DNA from: Antiquaquibacter metalliresistens | GTDB taxonomy: Bacteria; Actinomycetota; Actinomycetes; Actinomycetales; Microbacteriaceae | Reading direction: 5' to 3' | Assembly (NCBI RefSeq): GCF_029211225.1 | Contig: NZ_JARGEM010000006.1 | Location: 186,001-250,000 of the forward strand | Length of the DNA: 64,000 nt | Part shown: positions 10,425 to 19,497 of the stretch, one piece after another | Position numbering within the stretch: position 1 is the stretch's first letter | Layout of the letters: every line of letters starts with the position of its first letter | Position numbers and translations under genes: made by a program | The notes under the pieces: generated by a model | The model's input: the letters and a program-made list of their open reading frames with translations, nothing else | Told to the model about the DNA's origin: nothing | Databases searched by the model: none

Positions 10425-10756
10425 CCGCGACCCGCGTCTGCACCATCGATGAGCTCGAGACCGACAAGGCGTTCCGCGTCGTGCTCGACAAGGTGGCCAT
10501 CGTGCTCGTGAAGGACTCGACCGGCACGGTGCACGCCATCGGCGACACCTGCACGCACGGCGACATCTCCCTCGCCGAGGGCTTCGTCGAGGACGACGGC
10601 ATCGAGTGCTGGGCGCACGGATCGAAGTTCTCCTTCACCACTGGCAAGCCCCTCAATCTCCCGGCGTACGAACCCGTGCCGGTGTTCAAGGTCAATGTCG
10701 ATGAGGATGGCGTCATCTCCATCGACCCGAGCGAGACCCTGGCCGTCGAGGCCTAG
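10421..10756 (+). CDS. Rieske-type [2Fe-2S] ferredoxin of the suf operon
   Basis: A 111-aa soluble Rieske protein with the two cluster-binding boxes CTHGD (about residues 46-50) and CWAHG (about 65-69), each giving one Cys and one His ligand. It resembles ferredoxin subunits of aromatic-ring dioxygenases, but no oxygenase is nearby. Its place between sufD and sufC recurs in actinobacterial suf operons, so a role as electron donor or cluster client in Fe-S assembly is more likely than catabolism. Start ATG 10421 overlaps the sufD stop (ATGA). Confidence 0.9.
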   Translation: MTATRVCTIDELETDKAFRVVLDKVAIVLVKDSTGTVHAIGDTCTHGDISLAEGFVEDDGIECWAHGSKFSFTTGKPLNLPAYEPVPVFKVNVDEDGVISIDPSETLAVEA

Positions 10757-10769
10757 GACAGGAACAGAC

Positions 10770-11534
10770 ATGTCAGTACTGGAAATCAAGGACCTCCACG
10801 TGAGCGTGGAGACCGAGCAGGGCACCAAGCAGATCCTCAAGGGCGTCGACCTGACGATCAACGAGGGTGAGATCCACGCCATCATGGGTCCCAACGGATC
10901 CGGCAAGTCCACGCTCGCCTACTCGATCGCGGGCCACCCCAAGTACCACGTCGAGAGCGGTTCCGTGCTGCTCGACGGCGCCGAGGTGCTGGAGATGAGC
11001 GTGGACGAGCGTGCGCGCGCAGGGCTGTTCCTGGCGATGCAGTACCCCGTGGAGATCCCCGGCGTGCGCGTCGCGGACTTCCTGCGCACCGCCAAGACGG
11101 CGATCGACGGCGAAGCACCCGCACTGCGGCCGTGGATCAAAGAGGTCAACGAGTCGATGAAGGCCCTGCGGATGGACAAGTCCTTCGCCGAGCGCAACGT
11201 CAACGAGGGCTTCTCCGGTGGCGAGAAGAAGCGCAACGAGATCCTGCAGCTCGAACTGCTCAAGCCGAAGTTCGCGATCCTCGACGAGACCGACTCCGGC
11301 CTCGACGTCGACGCGCTCAAGATCGTCTCCGAGGGCGTCAACCGCGCGAAGGCGGCCACCGGCATGGGTGTGCTGCTCATCACGCACTACACCCGGATCC
11401 TGCGGTACATCACGCCCGACTTCGTGCACGTCTTCGTCGACGGCAAGGTCGCCGAAGAGGGTGGGCCGGAGCTCGCCGAGCGTCTCGAGAACGAGGGCTA
11501 CGATCGATTTCTCGACACCGCGGGCGTAGCGTAG
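10770..11534 (+). CDS. sufC: Fe-S cluster assembly ATPase SufC
   Basis: ABC-type ATPase driving conformational change of the SufBD scaffold; cytoplasmic, not a transporter. The 254-aa product has Walker A (GPNGSGKST, about residues 35-43), signature FSGGEKKRNEI and Walker B FAILDETDSGLDVD, in the SufC-specific form. The ATG at 10770 follows the ferredoxin stop by 13 nt. It keeps the usual operon order B-D-(ferredoxin)-C, but the expected sufS and sufU do not follow. Confidence 0.96.
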   Translation: MSVLEIKDLHVSVETEQGTKQILKGVDLTINEGEIHAIMGPNGSGKSTLAYSIAGHPKYHVESGSVLLDGAEVLEMSVDERARAGLFLAMQYPVEIPGVRVADFLRTAKTAIDGEAPALRPWIKEVNESMKALRMDKSFAERNVNEGFSGGEKKRNEILQLELLKPKFAILDETDSGLDVDALKIVSEGVNRAKAATGMGVLLITHYTRILRYITPDFVHVFVDGKVAEEGGPELAERLENEGYDRFLDTAGVA

Positions 11535-11538
11535 TCGC

Positions 11539-11868
11539 ATGGCCAGCGCACTCGCCCCTGCGCTCTTCGACCAGATCGAGGAGGCGCTCAAGGATGTCGT
11601 CGACCCCGAACTCGGGGTCAATATCGTCGACCTCGGCCTGATCTACGACCTCAGTTGGGACGACGAGAACAACGCCCTCATCATCTCGATGACGCTGACC
11701 TCCGCCGGCTGTCCGCTCACCGACGTGATCGAGGAGCAGGTCGCGCAGTCCCTCGACGGGATCGTGGACGCGTTCCGCATCAACTGGGTATGGATGCCGC
11801 CGTGGGGTCCGGAGAAGATCACCGAAGACGGTCGCGACATGATGCGCGCGATCGGCTTCTCGATCTGA
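11539..11868 (+). CDS. sufT: MIP18/DUF59-family metal-sulfur cluster assembly factor (SufT-like)
   Basis: A 109-aa protein of the DUF59 family that helps Fe-S cluster maturation or carrier transfer. Motifs: DVVDPELGVNIVDLGLIY near the N-terminus and TSAGCPLTD with the conserved Cys (about residue 56), ending in a WMPPWGPEKIT segment. It is 4 nt downstream of sufC and is the last gene of the operon, convergent with bioY 12 nt further on. In relatives sufS and sufU usually lie between sufC and this gene; here they are missing. Confidence 0.9.
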   Translation: MASALAPALFDQIEEALKDVVDPELGVNIVDLGLIYDLSWDDENNALIISMTLTSAGCPLTDVIEEQVAQSLDGIVDAFRINWVWMPPWGPEKITEDGRDMMRAIGFSI

Positions 11869-11880
11869 GAAGCCTCGGCG

Positions 11881-12507
11881 TCAGGCCTCGGTCGCGTCGG
11901 CGCGCTTGTCGCCGCGCTCGACCGCGAACCATGCCGCGCTGAGGATACCGGCACCGAGCGCCGCCTTGATGACCCCGCCGATGATGAAGGGGTAGAGGCC
12001 GGCTCGCAGCACCGAGTCGAGATCGTTCGGGAAGCCCGCGGCACCCAGCCACGCGGCGAGCCAGATGTTGCCGGCGATGAAGGTGACGGCGGTGCCGGCG
12101 AGGAACGCGAGGAAGGCCTTGAGCACCTTGCGGTCCCAGGTGAGCTGGGCCAGCCATCCGGTGAGCACGGCCGCGAGCACGAAGCCGATGATGTAGCCGC
12201 CGGTCGGACCGGCGATGACGCCCCAGCCCGAGGAGGCGTCGCTGAACACGGGCAGGCCGACGATGCCGAGCGCGGCGTACAGGCCCATCGAGAGGCCTCC
12301 GCGCACCGCGCCGAGGCTCATGCCGACGAGGAGCACCGCCAGAGTCTGACCGGTGATCGGCACCGGGAACATCGGCACCGCGATCTGTGCCGCGATCGCC
12401 GTGAGGGCGGCACCGGCGGCGATGAGGACGAGATCGACCGCGAGCGTACGGCTGAAGATCCGGTCGACGAGCGTCGGGCGCCCGATGGCCAGGGTCACGG
12501 TGCTCAC
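11881..12507 (-). CDS. bioY: Biotin transporter S-component BioY
   Basis: Substrate-binding membrane subunit of an ECF-type biotin importer. The 208-aa product has about six hydrophobic helices and the family motifs VPITGQTLAVLLVG, GPTGGYIIGF and GNIWLAAWLG. The GTG at 12507 is preceded by GAGGAGGA, whereas the longer in-frame start lacks a ribosome-binding site. No ATPase or T-component gene lies next to it, so energy coupling must use a module encoded elsewhere, or BioY may work alone. Confidence 0.92.
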   Translation of the reverse strand: MSTVTLAIGRPTLVDRIFSRTLAVDLVLIAAGAALTAIAAQIAVPMFPVPITGQTLAVLLVGMSLGAVRGGLSMGLYAALGIVGLPVFSDASSGWGVIAGPTGGYIIGFVLAAVLTGWLAQLTWDRKVLKAFLAFLAGTAVTFIAGNIWLAAWLGAAGFPNDLDSVLRAGLYPFIIGGVIKAALGAGILSAAWFAVERGDKRADATEA

Positions 12508-12627
12508 GGGGTCCTCCTCGAATCGGCGGTCGGTCGCGGCGAACTGCACGCGGCCTCAGAGGTAGGATAGTGGGCTGGCGCAACGACCCGCGCATCCTTC
12601 CCCCTCCAAGAGAATCGGACTTCTCCT

Positions 12628-14226
12628 GTGCTCTCCGTGCACGATCTCGAACTGCGCGTCGGCGCACGCCTGCTCATGGAGGGCGTCAACTTCCGGGTCG
12701 ACCGCGGCGACAAGATCGGTCTCGTCGGTCGCAACGGTGCGGGCAAGACCACGCTCACCAAGGTTCTGGCGGGGGAGATGCCGCCCACGGACGGCACCGT
12801 CACGCGCGACGGCGACATCGGCTACCTGCCGCAGGACCCGCGGTCCGGTGACCCGGAGGAGCTGGCGCGCACCCGCATCCTGAACGCCCGCGGACTCGGC
12901 GAGCTCGTGCTCGGCATGCAGAAGGCGACGAGCGAGATGGGCAGCGACGACCCGGCCGTGAGCGAGGCGGCGATGAAGCGCTACAGCTCGCTCACCGATC
13001 GGTTCGATGCCCTCGGCGGGTACGCCGCCGAGGCGGAGGCCGCGTCCATCGCGAGCAACCTGAGCCTGCCCGACCGCATCCTCGACCAGCCGCTCAAGAC
13101 GCTCTCCGGCGGGCAGCGACGCAGGATCGAGTTGGCGCGCATCCTGTTCTCGGATGCCGGGGTGCTCATCCTCGACGAGCCGACCAACCACCTCGACGCC
13201 GACTCGGTGGTCTGGCTGCGCGAATTCCTGAAGAACTACTCGGGCGGCTTCATCGTGATCAGCCACGACGTGGAGCTGGTGGGCGAGACCGTCAACAAGG
13301 TCTTCTACCTCGACGCGAACCGGCAGTGCATCGACGTCTACAACATGGGCTGGAAGCACTACCTGCGCCAGCGCGAGGCCGACGAGGAGCGCCGCAAGAA
13401 GGAGCGCGTCAACGTCGAGAAGAAGGCCACGCAGCTGCAACTGCAGGCGGCGCGGTTCGGCGCCAAGGCCAGCAAGGCCGCCGCGGCGCACCAGATGGTG
13501 GCGCGCGCCGAGAAGATGCTCTCGGGCCTGGAAGAGGTGCGCACCGTGGATCGCGTGGCCAAGCTGCGCTTCCCCGACCCGGCACCCTGCGGTCGCACGC
13601 CGCTGCAGGCCCATAACCTCTCGAAGAGCTACGGTTCGCTGGAGATCTTCACTGCCGTGGATCTCGCCATCGATCGCGGCTCCAAGGTCGTGGTGCTCGG
13701 TCTCAACGGTGCGGGCAAGACCACCCTGCTTCGCATGCTCGCGGGCGTCGACAAACCCGACACCGGACAGATCGAACCCGGCCACGGTCTGCGCATCGGC
13801 TACTACGCGCAGGAACACGAGACCATCGACGTGAAGCGCTCGGTGCTCGAGAACATGCTCTCGGCCTCGCCGGATCTCAACGCGACTGAGGCCAGGCGGG
13901 TGCTCGGCTCGTTCCTGTTCACGGGGGATGACACGGCCAAGCCGGCCGGTGTGCTCTCCGGCGGCGAGAAGACCCGCCTCGCCCTCGCCATGATCGTCGT
14001 CAGCGGCGCCAACGTGCTGCTTCTGGACGAGCCGACCAACAACCTCGACCCGGCGAGCCGACTCGAGATCCTCGGGGCGCTCGCCGGCTACACGGGCGCC
14101 GTCGTGCTCGTCAGCCACGACGAGGGCGCGGTCGAGGCGCTCAACCCGGAACGCGTGCTGATCCTGCCGGACGGCGTCGAGGACCACTGGAACAAGGACT
14201 ACGCGGAACTGATCAGCCTGGCCTGA
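12628..14226 (+). CDS. ABC-F family ATPase
   Basis: A 532-aa soluble protein with two ATP-binding cassettes in tandem and no membrane domain, typical of the ABC-F ribosome-associated translation factors. First cassette: [38 protein letters not shown]. Then a charged linker rich in Lys/Arg/Glu (about residues 245-300). Second cassette: [38 protein letters not shown] 12628 gives the conserved start LSVHDLELRVG. A TAGGAT near 12562-12567 is a likely -10. Which ABC-F subgroup, and whether it affects antibiotic resistance, cannot be told here. Confidence 0.9.
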   Translation: MLSVHDLELRVGARLLMEGVNFRVDRGDKIGLVGRNGAGKTTLTKVLAGEMPPTDGTVTRDGDIGYLPQDPRSGDPEELARTRILNARGLGELVLGMQKATSEMGSDDPAVSEAAMKRYSSLTDRFDALGGYAAEAEAASIASNLSLPDRILDQPLKTLSGGQRRRIELARILFSDAGVLILDEPTNHLDADSVVWLREFLKNYSGGFIVISHDVELVGETVNKVFYLDANRQCIDVYNMGWKHYLRQREADEERRKKERVNVEKKATQLQLQAARFGAKASKAAAAHQMVARAEKMLSGLEEVRTVDRVAKLRFPDPAPCGRTPLQAHNLSKSYGSLEIFTAVDLAIDRGSKVVVLGLNGAGKTTLLRMLAGVDKPDTGQIEPGHGLRIGYYAQEHETIDVKRSVLENMLSASPDLNATEARRVLGSFLFTGDDTAKPAGVLSGGEKTRLALAMIVVSGANVLLLDEPTNNLDPASRLEILGALAGYTGAVVLVSHDEGAVEALNPERVLILPDGVEDHWNKDYAELISLA

Positions 14227-14232
14227 TCGCGA

Positions 14233-15072
14233 TCAGCGTCGGTCGAGGATCGCGTCCTCGATCTCGGCGTCGGTCGGGCCCTTCGCCGCGGCCTTCGCCC
14301 GGCGCGACTGGGCCCGACGGCGCTCCTCCGGGTCGTCCTCGTTGCGAACCCGATACTCGTGCCGCACCGCCCAGCCGAGCCCGATGAAAGCGAGCACGCC
14401 GAAGGCGACCCACTGGAAGGCGTACGACAGGTGCGGTCCGCCGTCGGCGACGGGTCGCGGGTACGCGGCCGGTCGGCTCGGCGGCGCCGGATCCTCCGAG
14501 GCCAGCAATCCATAGGCGCCGGTGTAGGTCGGCTCCGCGACGAGGTCGGCGACGGTCGGGAGGTTGATCGTGGCCAACTGCCCCTCCGGGGCGCTGCGGC
14601 CCGGGATCGTCGGCTCGCCGGCCTTGAGGCGCACCACGATCGAGGTCTCGCCGGCGGGTGGGGCCGGTACGGCATCCGGCAGGTCTTGGCTGTTGCCGAC
14701 GGGCACCCAGCCGCGGTCCACCACGAACACCGTGCCGTCGGTCAGCTCGAAGGGCACGAGCACCTCGAACCCCGCGTGCCCCTCGAAGGGACGGCCGCGC
14801 ACGAGCAGCTGCTGGTCGGCGAGGTAGCGGCCCTGCAGCGCGACGGGCTGCCAGGTGTCATCCGGATCGAACGCGTCGAGCGCGGGGAGCACCGACGCGA
14901 CGTCGACGGGTGCTGCCGACCAGTTCGTCTCGACCCGTTCGACGGCCTCACGCGCCTCCTCACTGCGCGCGAGCTGCCACATCGACAGGAACACGCACGC
15001 GATCGCGAAGACCACGACGAGCCCGAGGTAGCCGAGCCAGCGCCGCGAGAACGCGAACCCCCAGCCCTTCAC
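14233..15072 (-). CDS. SURF1 family cytochrome oxidase assembly protein
   Basis: A 279-aa membrane protein with an N-terminal helix (about residues 12-31) and a C-terminal helix (about 213-232) flanking an extracytoplasmic domain, the SURF1 topology. Family motifs include VDRGWVP and the C-terminal SYAFQWVAFG. SURF1 proteins help insert heme A into the aa3 oxidase, fitting ctaA and ctaB in this window. The ATG at 15072 overlaps the end of the preceding small gene by 4 nt. Convergent with the ABC-F gene, 6 nt apart. Confidence 0.9.
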   Translation of the reverse strand: MKGWGFAFSRRWLGYLGLVVVFAIACVFLSMWQLARSEEAREAVERVETNWSAAPVDVASVLPALDAFDPDDTWQPVALQGRYLADQQLLVRGRPFEGHAGFEVLVPFELTDGTVFVVDRGWVPVGNSQDLPDAVPAPPAGETSIVVRLKAGEPTIPGRSAPEGQLATINLPTVADLVAEPTYTGAYGLLASEDPAPPSRPAAYPRPVADGGPHLSYAFQWVAFGVLAFIGLGWAVRHEYRVRNEDDPEERRRAQSRRAKAAAKGPTDAEIEDAILDRR

Positions 15073-15281
15073 ACTCGCTCCACGGTCTGGCCGGTCGCGG
15101 TGACCCGCACGGGGAAGTCACGCGTGGCCAGGTAGTCGCGCAGGAACTCGACGTGCTCGTCGCACGCCGACCACACCTTCACGCGGTCCTCGGTGTGGAT
15201 GCGCGGGTTGCGCCAGTTCACCCACCATGCCGCGGGAGCGGTGCAGCCTGCACGCGAACACGTGGACGACTCGGTCGTCAC
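15069..15281 (-). CDS. Small Cys-containing protein of unknown function
   Basis: A 70-aa protein I do not recognise. Cysteines at CSRAGC near the N-terminus and CDEH further on could make a small zinc site (C-x4-C and C-x2-H). The GTG at 15281 sits right after GGAGGGG and overlaps the DUF3099 stop (GTGA); its own stop overlaps the SURF1 start. The tight DUF3099-this-SURF1 arrangement suggests one operon, perhaps linked to oxidase assembly; that role is inference from context only. Confidence 0.75.
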   Translation of the reverse strand: MTTESSTCSRAGCTAPAAWWVNWRNPRIHTEDRVKVWSACDEHVEFLRDYLATRDFPVRVTATGQTVERV

Positions 15282-15550
15282 GACCCCTCCGAGCGTCTGA
15301 CCAGACCGCGTTCGTCGGGCCGGATGACATCGCCCTGACCGCGCGAGCCGACGTTGGCGAGCACCACCGCGACGTAGGGGAGCACCACGGCACCGATGAT
15401 CGGCACCAGCAGCCACCAGCCCTGCACGAAGAAGCACGAGATGACGCACGCCACCCGGATGCCCATGGCCACGCCGTAGCGCACCATACGGCGTCGACGA
15501 TCGACCTCCGGCGACTCGGGGAGGGTCGTGATCGACTGCGGTTGCACCAT
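15278..15550 (-). CDS. DUF3099 membrane protein
   Basis: A 90-aa protein with the characteristic DUF3099 opening (SITTLPESPEVDRRRRMVRY) and two hydrophobic segments (about residues 25-65). Function unknown; widespread in actinobacteria. It begins a three-gene minus-strand unit with the small Cys protein and SURF1. Divergent from fabG, whose -10 lies only 51 nt away. Confidence 0.85.
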   Translation of the reverse strand: MVQPQSITTLPESPEVDRRRRMVRYGVAMGIRVACVISCFFVQGWWLLVPIIGAVVLPYVAVVLANVGSRGQGDVIRPDERGLVRRSEGS

Positions 15551-15613
15551 GTCGCACCAAGCCTACGTCGCGCCGCACCGGCCCGCCGTCCGAGCGCCCC
15601 TAGGCTGGTGCGC

Positions 15614-16333
15614 ATGACTACCCAGCTCGTCCCCAGGACCGTCCTCATCACCGGTGGCAACCGCGGCATCGGCCGCGCGATCGCGGAGGAGTTCGTCGCC
15701 CAGGGCCACCGGGTCGCCGTGACCGCGCGATCGGGCAGCGGCCCCGAGGGCACGCTCACCGTCGTCGCCGACGTGACGGATGCCGCGTCCCTCGACGCCG
15801 CGTTCACCGAGGTCGAGCAGCAGTTCGGCGCCGTGGAGGTGCTCGTCGCGAACGCGGGGATCACGCGCGACATGCTGCTCATGCGCATGAGCGACGCCGA
15901 CTTCACCGAGGTGATCGACACGAACCTGAGCGGCGCCTTCCGCGTGGTCAAGCGCGCCTCGAAGGGGATGCTGAAGGCACGCTTCGGCCGCATCATCCTG
16001 GTCTCGAGCGTGGTCGGCCTGCTCGGCTCGGCGGGACAGGTGAACTACGCCGCCTCCAAGTCCGGACTCATCGGCCTCGCCCGCTCGATCACGCGGGAGC
16101 TCGGCGGCCGCGGCATCACGGCGAACGTCGTCGCCCCCGGGTTCATCGAGACGGAGATGACCGCCGAGCTCGATCCCGCCCTGCAGGAGTCCTACCTCAA
16201 GCAGATCCCGGCGGGTCGCTACGCGAGCGCGAGCGAGGTCGCGAAGGTCATCGCGTGGCTCGCGAGCGACGATGCCGCGTACATCTCGGGCGCGGTCATC
16301 CCCGTCGACGGCGGACTGGGGATGGGGCACTAG
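15614..16333 (+). CDS. fabG: 3-oxoacyl-ACP reductase-like SDR enzyme
   Basis: A short-chain dehydrogenase/reductase of 239 aa, the size of FabG, which reduces 3-oxoacyl-ACP with NADPH in fatty acid synthesis. Motifs: cofactor site TGGNRGIGRAI (about residues 14-24), NAGITRD, catalytic Ser in VSSVVGL, Tyr/Lys in YAASKSG, and C-terminal VIPVDGGLGMGH. TAGGCT at 15601-15606 ends 7 nt before the ATG, implying a leaderless mRNA. Its TAG stop shares the tetramer CTAG (16330-16333) with the serB stop on the other strand. Confidence 0.88.
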   Translation: MTTQLVPRTVLITGGNRGIGRAIAEEFVAQGHRVAVTARSGSGPEGTLTVVADVTDAASLDAAFTEVEQQFGAVEVLVANAGITRDMLLMRMSDADFTEVIDTNLSGAFRVVKRASKGMLKARFGRIILVSSVVGLLGSAGQVNYAASKSGLIGLARSITRELGGRGITANVVAPGFIETEMTAELDPALQESYLKQIPAGRYASASEVAKVIAWLASDDAAYISGAVIPVDGGLGMGH

Positions 16334-16968
16334 CCCCGCAGGCCCAGCAGCGGCAGCACCTGGGACAGGTCGCGCTCGTCGATGAGCACCCCGGCGAGGT
16401 CGCGCACGGGCGCCTTCGCGTCGAAGCCGACGGCGAGGCCTGCGATCGCCATCATCGGCAGGTCGTTCGCGCCGTCCCCGACCGCGACGGTGCGGCTGAG
16501 CGGCACGGTGGCGGCGGCGGCCCACTCCCGCAGCGTGGTGGCCTTGGCCGCGGCATCCACGACCGGACCGGTGAGGCCGCCCGTGAGCACGCCGTCGACG
16601 ACCTCCAGCCGGTTCGCACGCCAATGATCGAGACCGAGGCGCTCGGCGATCGGGTCGACGACCTCGTGGAAACCGCCGGAGACGACGCCGACGAGACCAT
16701 CGGCGGCGTGGATTCCCGCGATCATCTCCGGCACGCCGCGCGTGACCTCGACGAGCGCGCCGACCTCGGCGAACACGGAACTCGGCAGTCCCCGCAGCGT
16801 GGCGACGCGCGCGCGCAGGCTCTCCTCGAAGTCGAGTTCGCCGTTCATCGCACGGCGCGTGATCTCCTCGACCTCGGCCAGCGAACCGGCGTGATCGGCG
16901 AGGAGCTCGATGACCTCGTTCTCGATGAGCGTGGAATCGACGTCGAGCACGACGAGGAAGCGGGGCAT
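16330..16968 (-). CDS. serB: Phosphoserine phosphatase
   Basis: HAD-superfamily phosphatase performing the last step of serine synthesis. The 212-aa product has the catalytic DVDSTLIENE (about residues 9-18), motif II VVSGGFHEV, the lysine in AAAKATTL and motif III VGDGANDLPMM. It lacks the N-terminal ACT domain found in longer SerB proteins. ATG 16968 has GGGA just upstream. It follows glgC by 17 nt on the same strand, so the two may be cotranscribed although not functionally related. Confidence 0.93.
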   Translation of the reverse strand: MPRFLVVLDVDSTLIENEVIELLADHAGSLAEVEEITRRAMNGELDFEESLRARVATLRGLPSSVFAEVGALVEVTRGVPEMIAGIHAADGLVGVVSGGFHEVVDPIAERLGLDHWRANRLEVVDGVLTGGLTGPVVDAAAKATTLREWAAAATVPLSRTVAVGDGANDLPMMAIAGLAVGFDAKAPVRDLAGVLIDERDLSQVLPLLGLRG

Positions 16969-16985
16969 GGTCCCTTCCGGGTGGA

Positions 16986-18224
16986 TCAGCTGACGACGAC
17001 GCCCTTGCCGACCACCGTGATGCCCGTCTCGGTGACCGTGAAGCCCCGTGCGCGGTCGGCGTCGTGGTCGACTCCGACGGATGCGCCATCGCCGATGACG
17101 ACATCCTTGTCGAGGATAGCGCGACGCACGACCGCGTTCGGCCCGATGCGAACGCGCTCGAACAGCACCGCGTCGGCTACCGACGCCCCGGACTCGATGG
17201 TGGTCCATGGGCCGATGACGCTGCGTTCGACGTCGGCGCCGGAGATGACGCAGCCGAGCGAGAAGATCGAGTCGATGGTGCGACCCAGGTTGCCCTTCGC
17301 GTCGCGCACGAACTTGGCCGGCGGCGAGTTGAGCTGCTGGCTGAAGATGGGCCACTCGCGGTTGTAGAGGTTGAAGATCGGCAGCGCCGAGATCAGGTCT
17401 TGATGGGCATCGAAGAACGACTCGATGGTGCCGACGTCGCGCCAGTAGTAGCGATCGCGCTCCGTCGCACCCGGCACCTCGTTTCGGTTGAGGTCGTAGA
17501 CGCCCGCGAGACCGCGCGAGACGAAGTCGGGCACGATGTCGCCGCCCATGTCGTGGTTGGAGTCGGATCGCTCGCCGTCGCGCTGCACGGCATCCATGAG
17601 CACGTCGGCGTCGAAGACGTAGTTGCCCATCGAGGCGAGCACCTCGCCGGGGGAGTCGGGCAGTCCAACGGCCTTCTGCGGCTTCTCGTGGAACGCGGCG
17701 ATGCGGGTCGGATCGTCGGAATCGACCTCGATCACGCCGAACTGGTCCGCGAGGGCGATCGGCTGCCGGATCGCGGCGACCGTCAGTCCGAGCCCGGAGG
17801 CGATGTGCGCGTCGACCATCTGACTGAAGTCCATGCGGTAGACGTGGTCGGCACCGACGACGATGACGATGTCGGGCTTCTCGTCGCGCAACAGATTCAG
17901 GCTCTGCAGGATCGCGTCCGCCGACCCGCTGAACCAGCGCTTGCCGAGTCGCTGCTGGGCCGGCACCGAAGCGACGTAGGCGTTCAACAGGCCGCTCAGA
18001 CGCCAGGTCTGGGAGATGTGGCGGTCGAGGCTGTGGGACTTGTACTGGGTCAGCACGACCACCTGGCGAAGCCCCGAGTTGATGAGATTGCTGAGCGCGA
18101 AGTCGATCAGGCGGTACCCGCCGCCGAACGGCACGGCTGGCTTGGCGCGGTCCGCCGTCAGCGGCATGAGGCGCTTGCCCTCGCCCCCCGCAAGGACGAT
18201 TCCGAACACCCTCGTCGTTGGCAT
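16986..18224 (-). CDS. glgC: Glucose-1-phosphate adenylyltransferase
   Basis: Makes ADP-glucose for glycogen and maltose-1-phosphate synthesis. The 412-aa product has the nucleotide-binding [13 protein letters not shown] (about residues 11-23), [24 protein letters not shown] and a C-terminal left-handed beta-helix ([13 protein letters not shown]). A TAGGCT -10 at 18236-18231 ends 6 nt before the ATG, a leaderless arrangement. It is divergent from glgA with only 62 nt between. Confidence 0.95.
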   Translation of the reverse strand: MPTTRVFGIVLAGGEGKRLMPLTADRAKPAVPFGGGYRLIDFALSNLINSGLRQVVVLTQYKSHSLDRHISQTWRLSGLLNAYVASVPAQQRLGKRWFSGSADAILQSLNLLRDEKPDIVIVVGADHVYRMDFSQMVDAHIASGLGLTVAAIRQPIALADQFGVIEVDSDDPTRIAAFHEKPQKAVGLPDSPGEVLASMGNYVFDADVLMDAVQRDGERSDSNHDMGGDIVPDFVSRGLAGVYDLNRNEVPGATERDRYYWRDVGTIESFFDAHQDLISALPIFNLYNREWPIFSQQLNSPPAKFVRDAKGNLGRTIDSIFSLGCVISGADVERSVIGPWTTIESGASVADAVLFERVRIGPNAVVRRAILDKDVVIGDGASVGVDHDADRARGFTVTETGITVVGKGVVVS

Positions 18225-18286
18225 GCGCCCAGCCTAGGCGCGCCCGCGGCGACCGGCGTGACGACGGGCTGTACTAACGTCGAAGA

Positions 18287-19468
18287 ATGCGCGTCGACAT
18301 GATCACCCGGGAGTATCCGCCGGAGGTGTACGGCGGTGCCGGCGTGCACGTCGCCGAACTCGTCAGGGCCCTCCGCACCGATCTCGATGTCGTCGTGCGG
18401 TGCTTCGGCCTGCCGCGCGACGAGCCGGAGGTGTACTCCTACCTCGTGCCGCCCGGTCTCACCGAGGCGAATCCGGCGCTGCAGGCGATGGGCGTCGACC
18501 TGCAGATCGCACAGGATGTCGCGGGCGCCGACCTCGTGCACTCCCACACTTGGTACGCCAATGCCGCCGGGCACCTCGCCTCGCTGCTGCACGGCATCCC
18601 GCACGTCGTCACGGCGCACAGCCTGGAGCCGCTGCGTCCCTGGAAGGCCGAACAGCTCGGCGGCGGCTACCGCGTGTCCGGCTGGATCGAGGCGACCGCG
18701 TTCGCCGGCGCGGCCGCGGTGATCGCGGTGTCCGAGGGTATGCGCCGCGACATCCTGCGCAGCTATCCCTGGCTCGACGAACAGCGTGTGCAGGTCGTGC
18801 ACAACGGCATCGATCTCGACCGCTGGCACGCCGTCGACGAGCCCGAGCTCGTGCGCGAGTTGGGCATCGACCCCGACCGGCCGTCCGTGGTCTTCGTGGG
18901 ACGGATCACCCGCCAGAAGGGCCTGCCCTACCTGCTGCGCGCGGCGGCCATGCTCCCGCCCGAGGTGCAGCTGGTGCTGTGCGCCGGCGCCCCGGACACC
19001 CCGGAGATCCTTGCCGAGGTCGAGGCCGGCGTGCGCGCGCTGCAAGCCGAGCGCACCGGTGTGGTGTGGCTCGATCGCATGCTCAGCCAGCACGAGCTCT
19101 CCGCCGTGCTCACCCAGGCCACCACATTCGTGTGCCCCTCGGTGTACGAGCCGCTCGGCATCGTGAACCTGGAGGCCATGGCGTGCGGTGCCGCCGTCGT
19201 CGGTACCGCCACCGGCGGCATCCCCGAGGTCGTCGACGACGGGGTGACCGGACGGCTCGTGCCGATCGAGCAGCTCGATGACGGCACCGGCACGCCCCTC
19301 GACCCGGAGCGCTTCGTCGCCGATCTCGCGCGCATCCTCACCGAGGTCGTCGCCGACCCGGAGTCGGCACGGCGCATGGGCGAGGCCGGTCGCCTGCGGG
19401 CCCAGAACGAGTTCAGCTGGTCGAGCATCGCGACACGCACCCGGCAGATCTACGCCGCGCTCACGTGA
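18287..19468 (+). CDS. glgA: Glycogen synthase / alpha-maltose-1-phosphate synthase (GT4)
   Basis: A 393-aa GT-B glycosyltransferase using ADP-glucose. Motifs: TREYPPEVYGGAGVHVAEL at the N-terminus, SHTWYANAAGHL, VFVGRITRQKG and the acceptor/donor site CPSVYEPLGIVNLEAMACG (about residues 284-302). The divergent pairing with glgC matches the mycobacterial locus whose enzyme (GlgM) makes maltose-1-phosphate for the GlgE pathway, so either elongation activity is possible. TAACGT at 18275-18280 lies 6 nt before the ATG. Confidence 0.9.
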   Translation: MRVDMITREYPPEVYGGAGVHVAELVRALRTDLDVVVRCFGLPRDEPEVYSYLVPPGLTEANPALQAMGVDLQIAQDVAGADLVHSHTWYANAAGHLASLLHGIPHVVTAHSLEPLRPWKAEQLGGGYRVSGWIEATAFAGAAAVIAVSEGMRRDILRSYPWLDEQRVQVVHNGIDLDRWHAVDEPELVRELGIDPDRPSVVFVGRITRQKGLPYLLRAAAMLPPEVQLVLCAGAPDTPEILAEVEAGVRALQAERTGVVWLDRMLSQHELSAVLTQATTFVCPSVYEPLGIVNLEAMACGAAVVGTATGGIPEVVDDGVTGRLVPIEQLDDGTGTPLDPERFVADLARILTEVVADPESARRMGEAGRLRAQNEFSWSSIATRTRQIYAALT

Positions 19469-19497
19469 GCTCCGGCAGCGCCTAGGCTGGAGTCATC

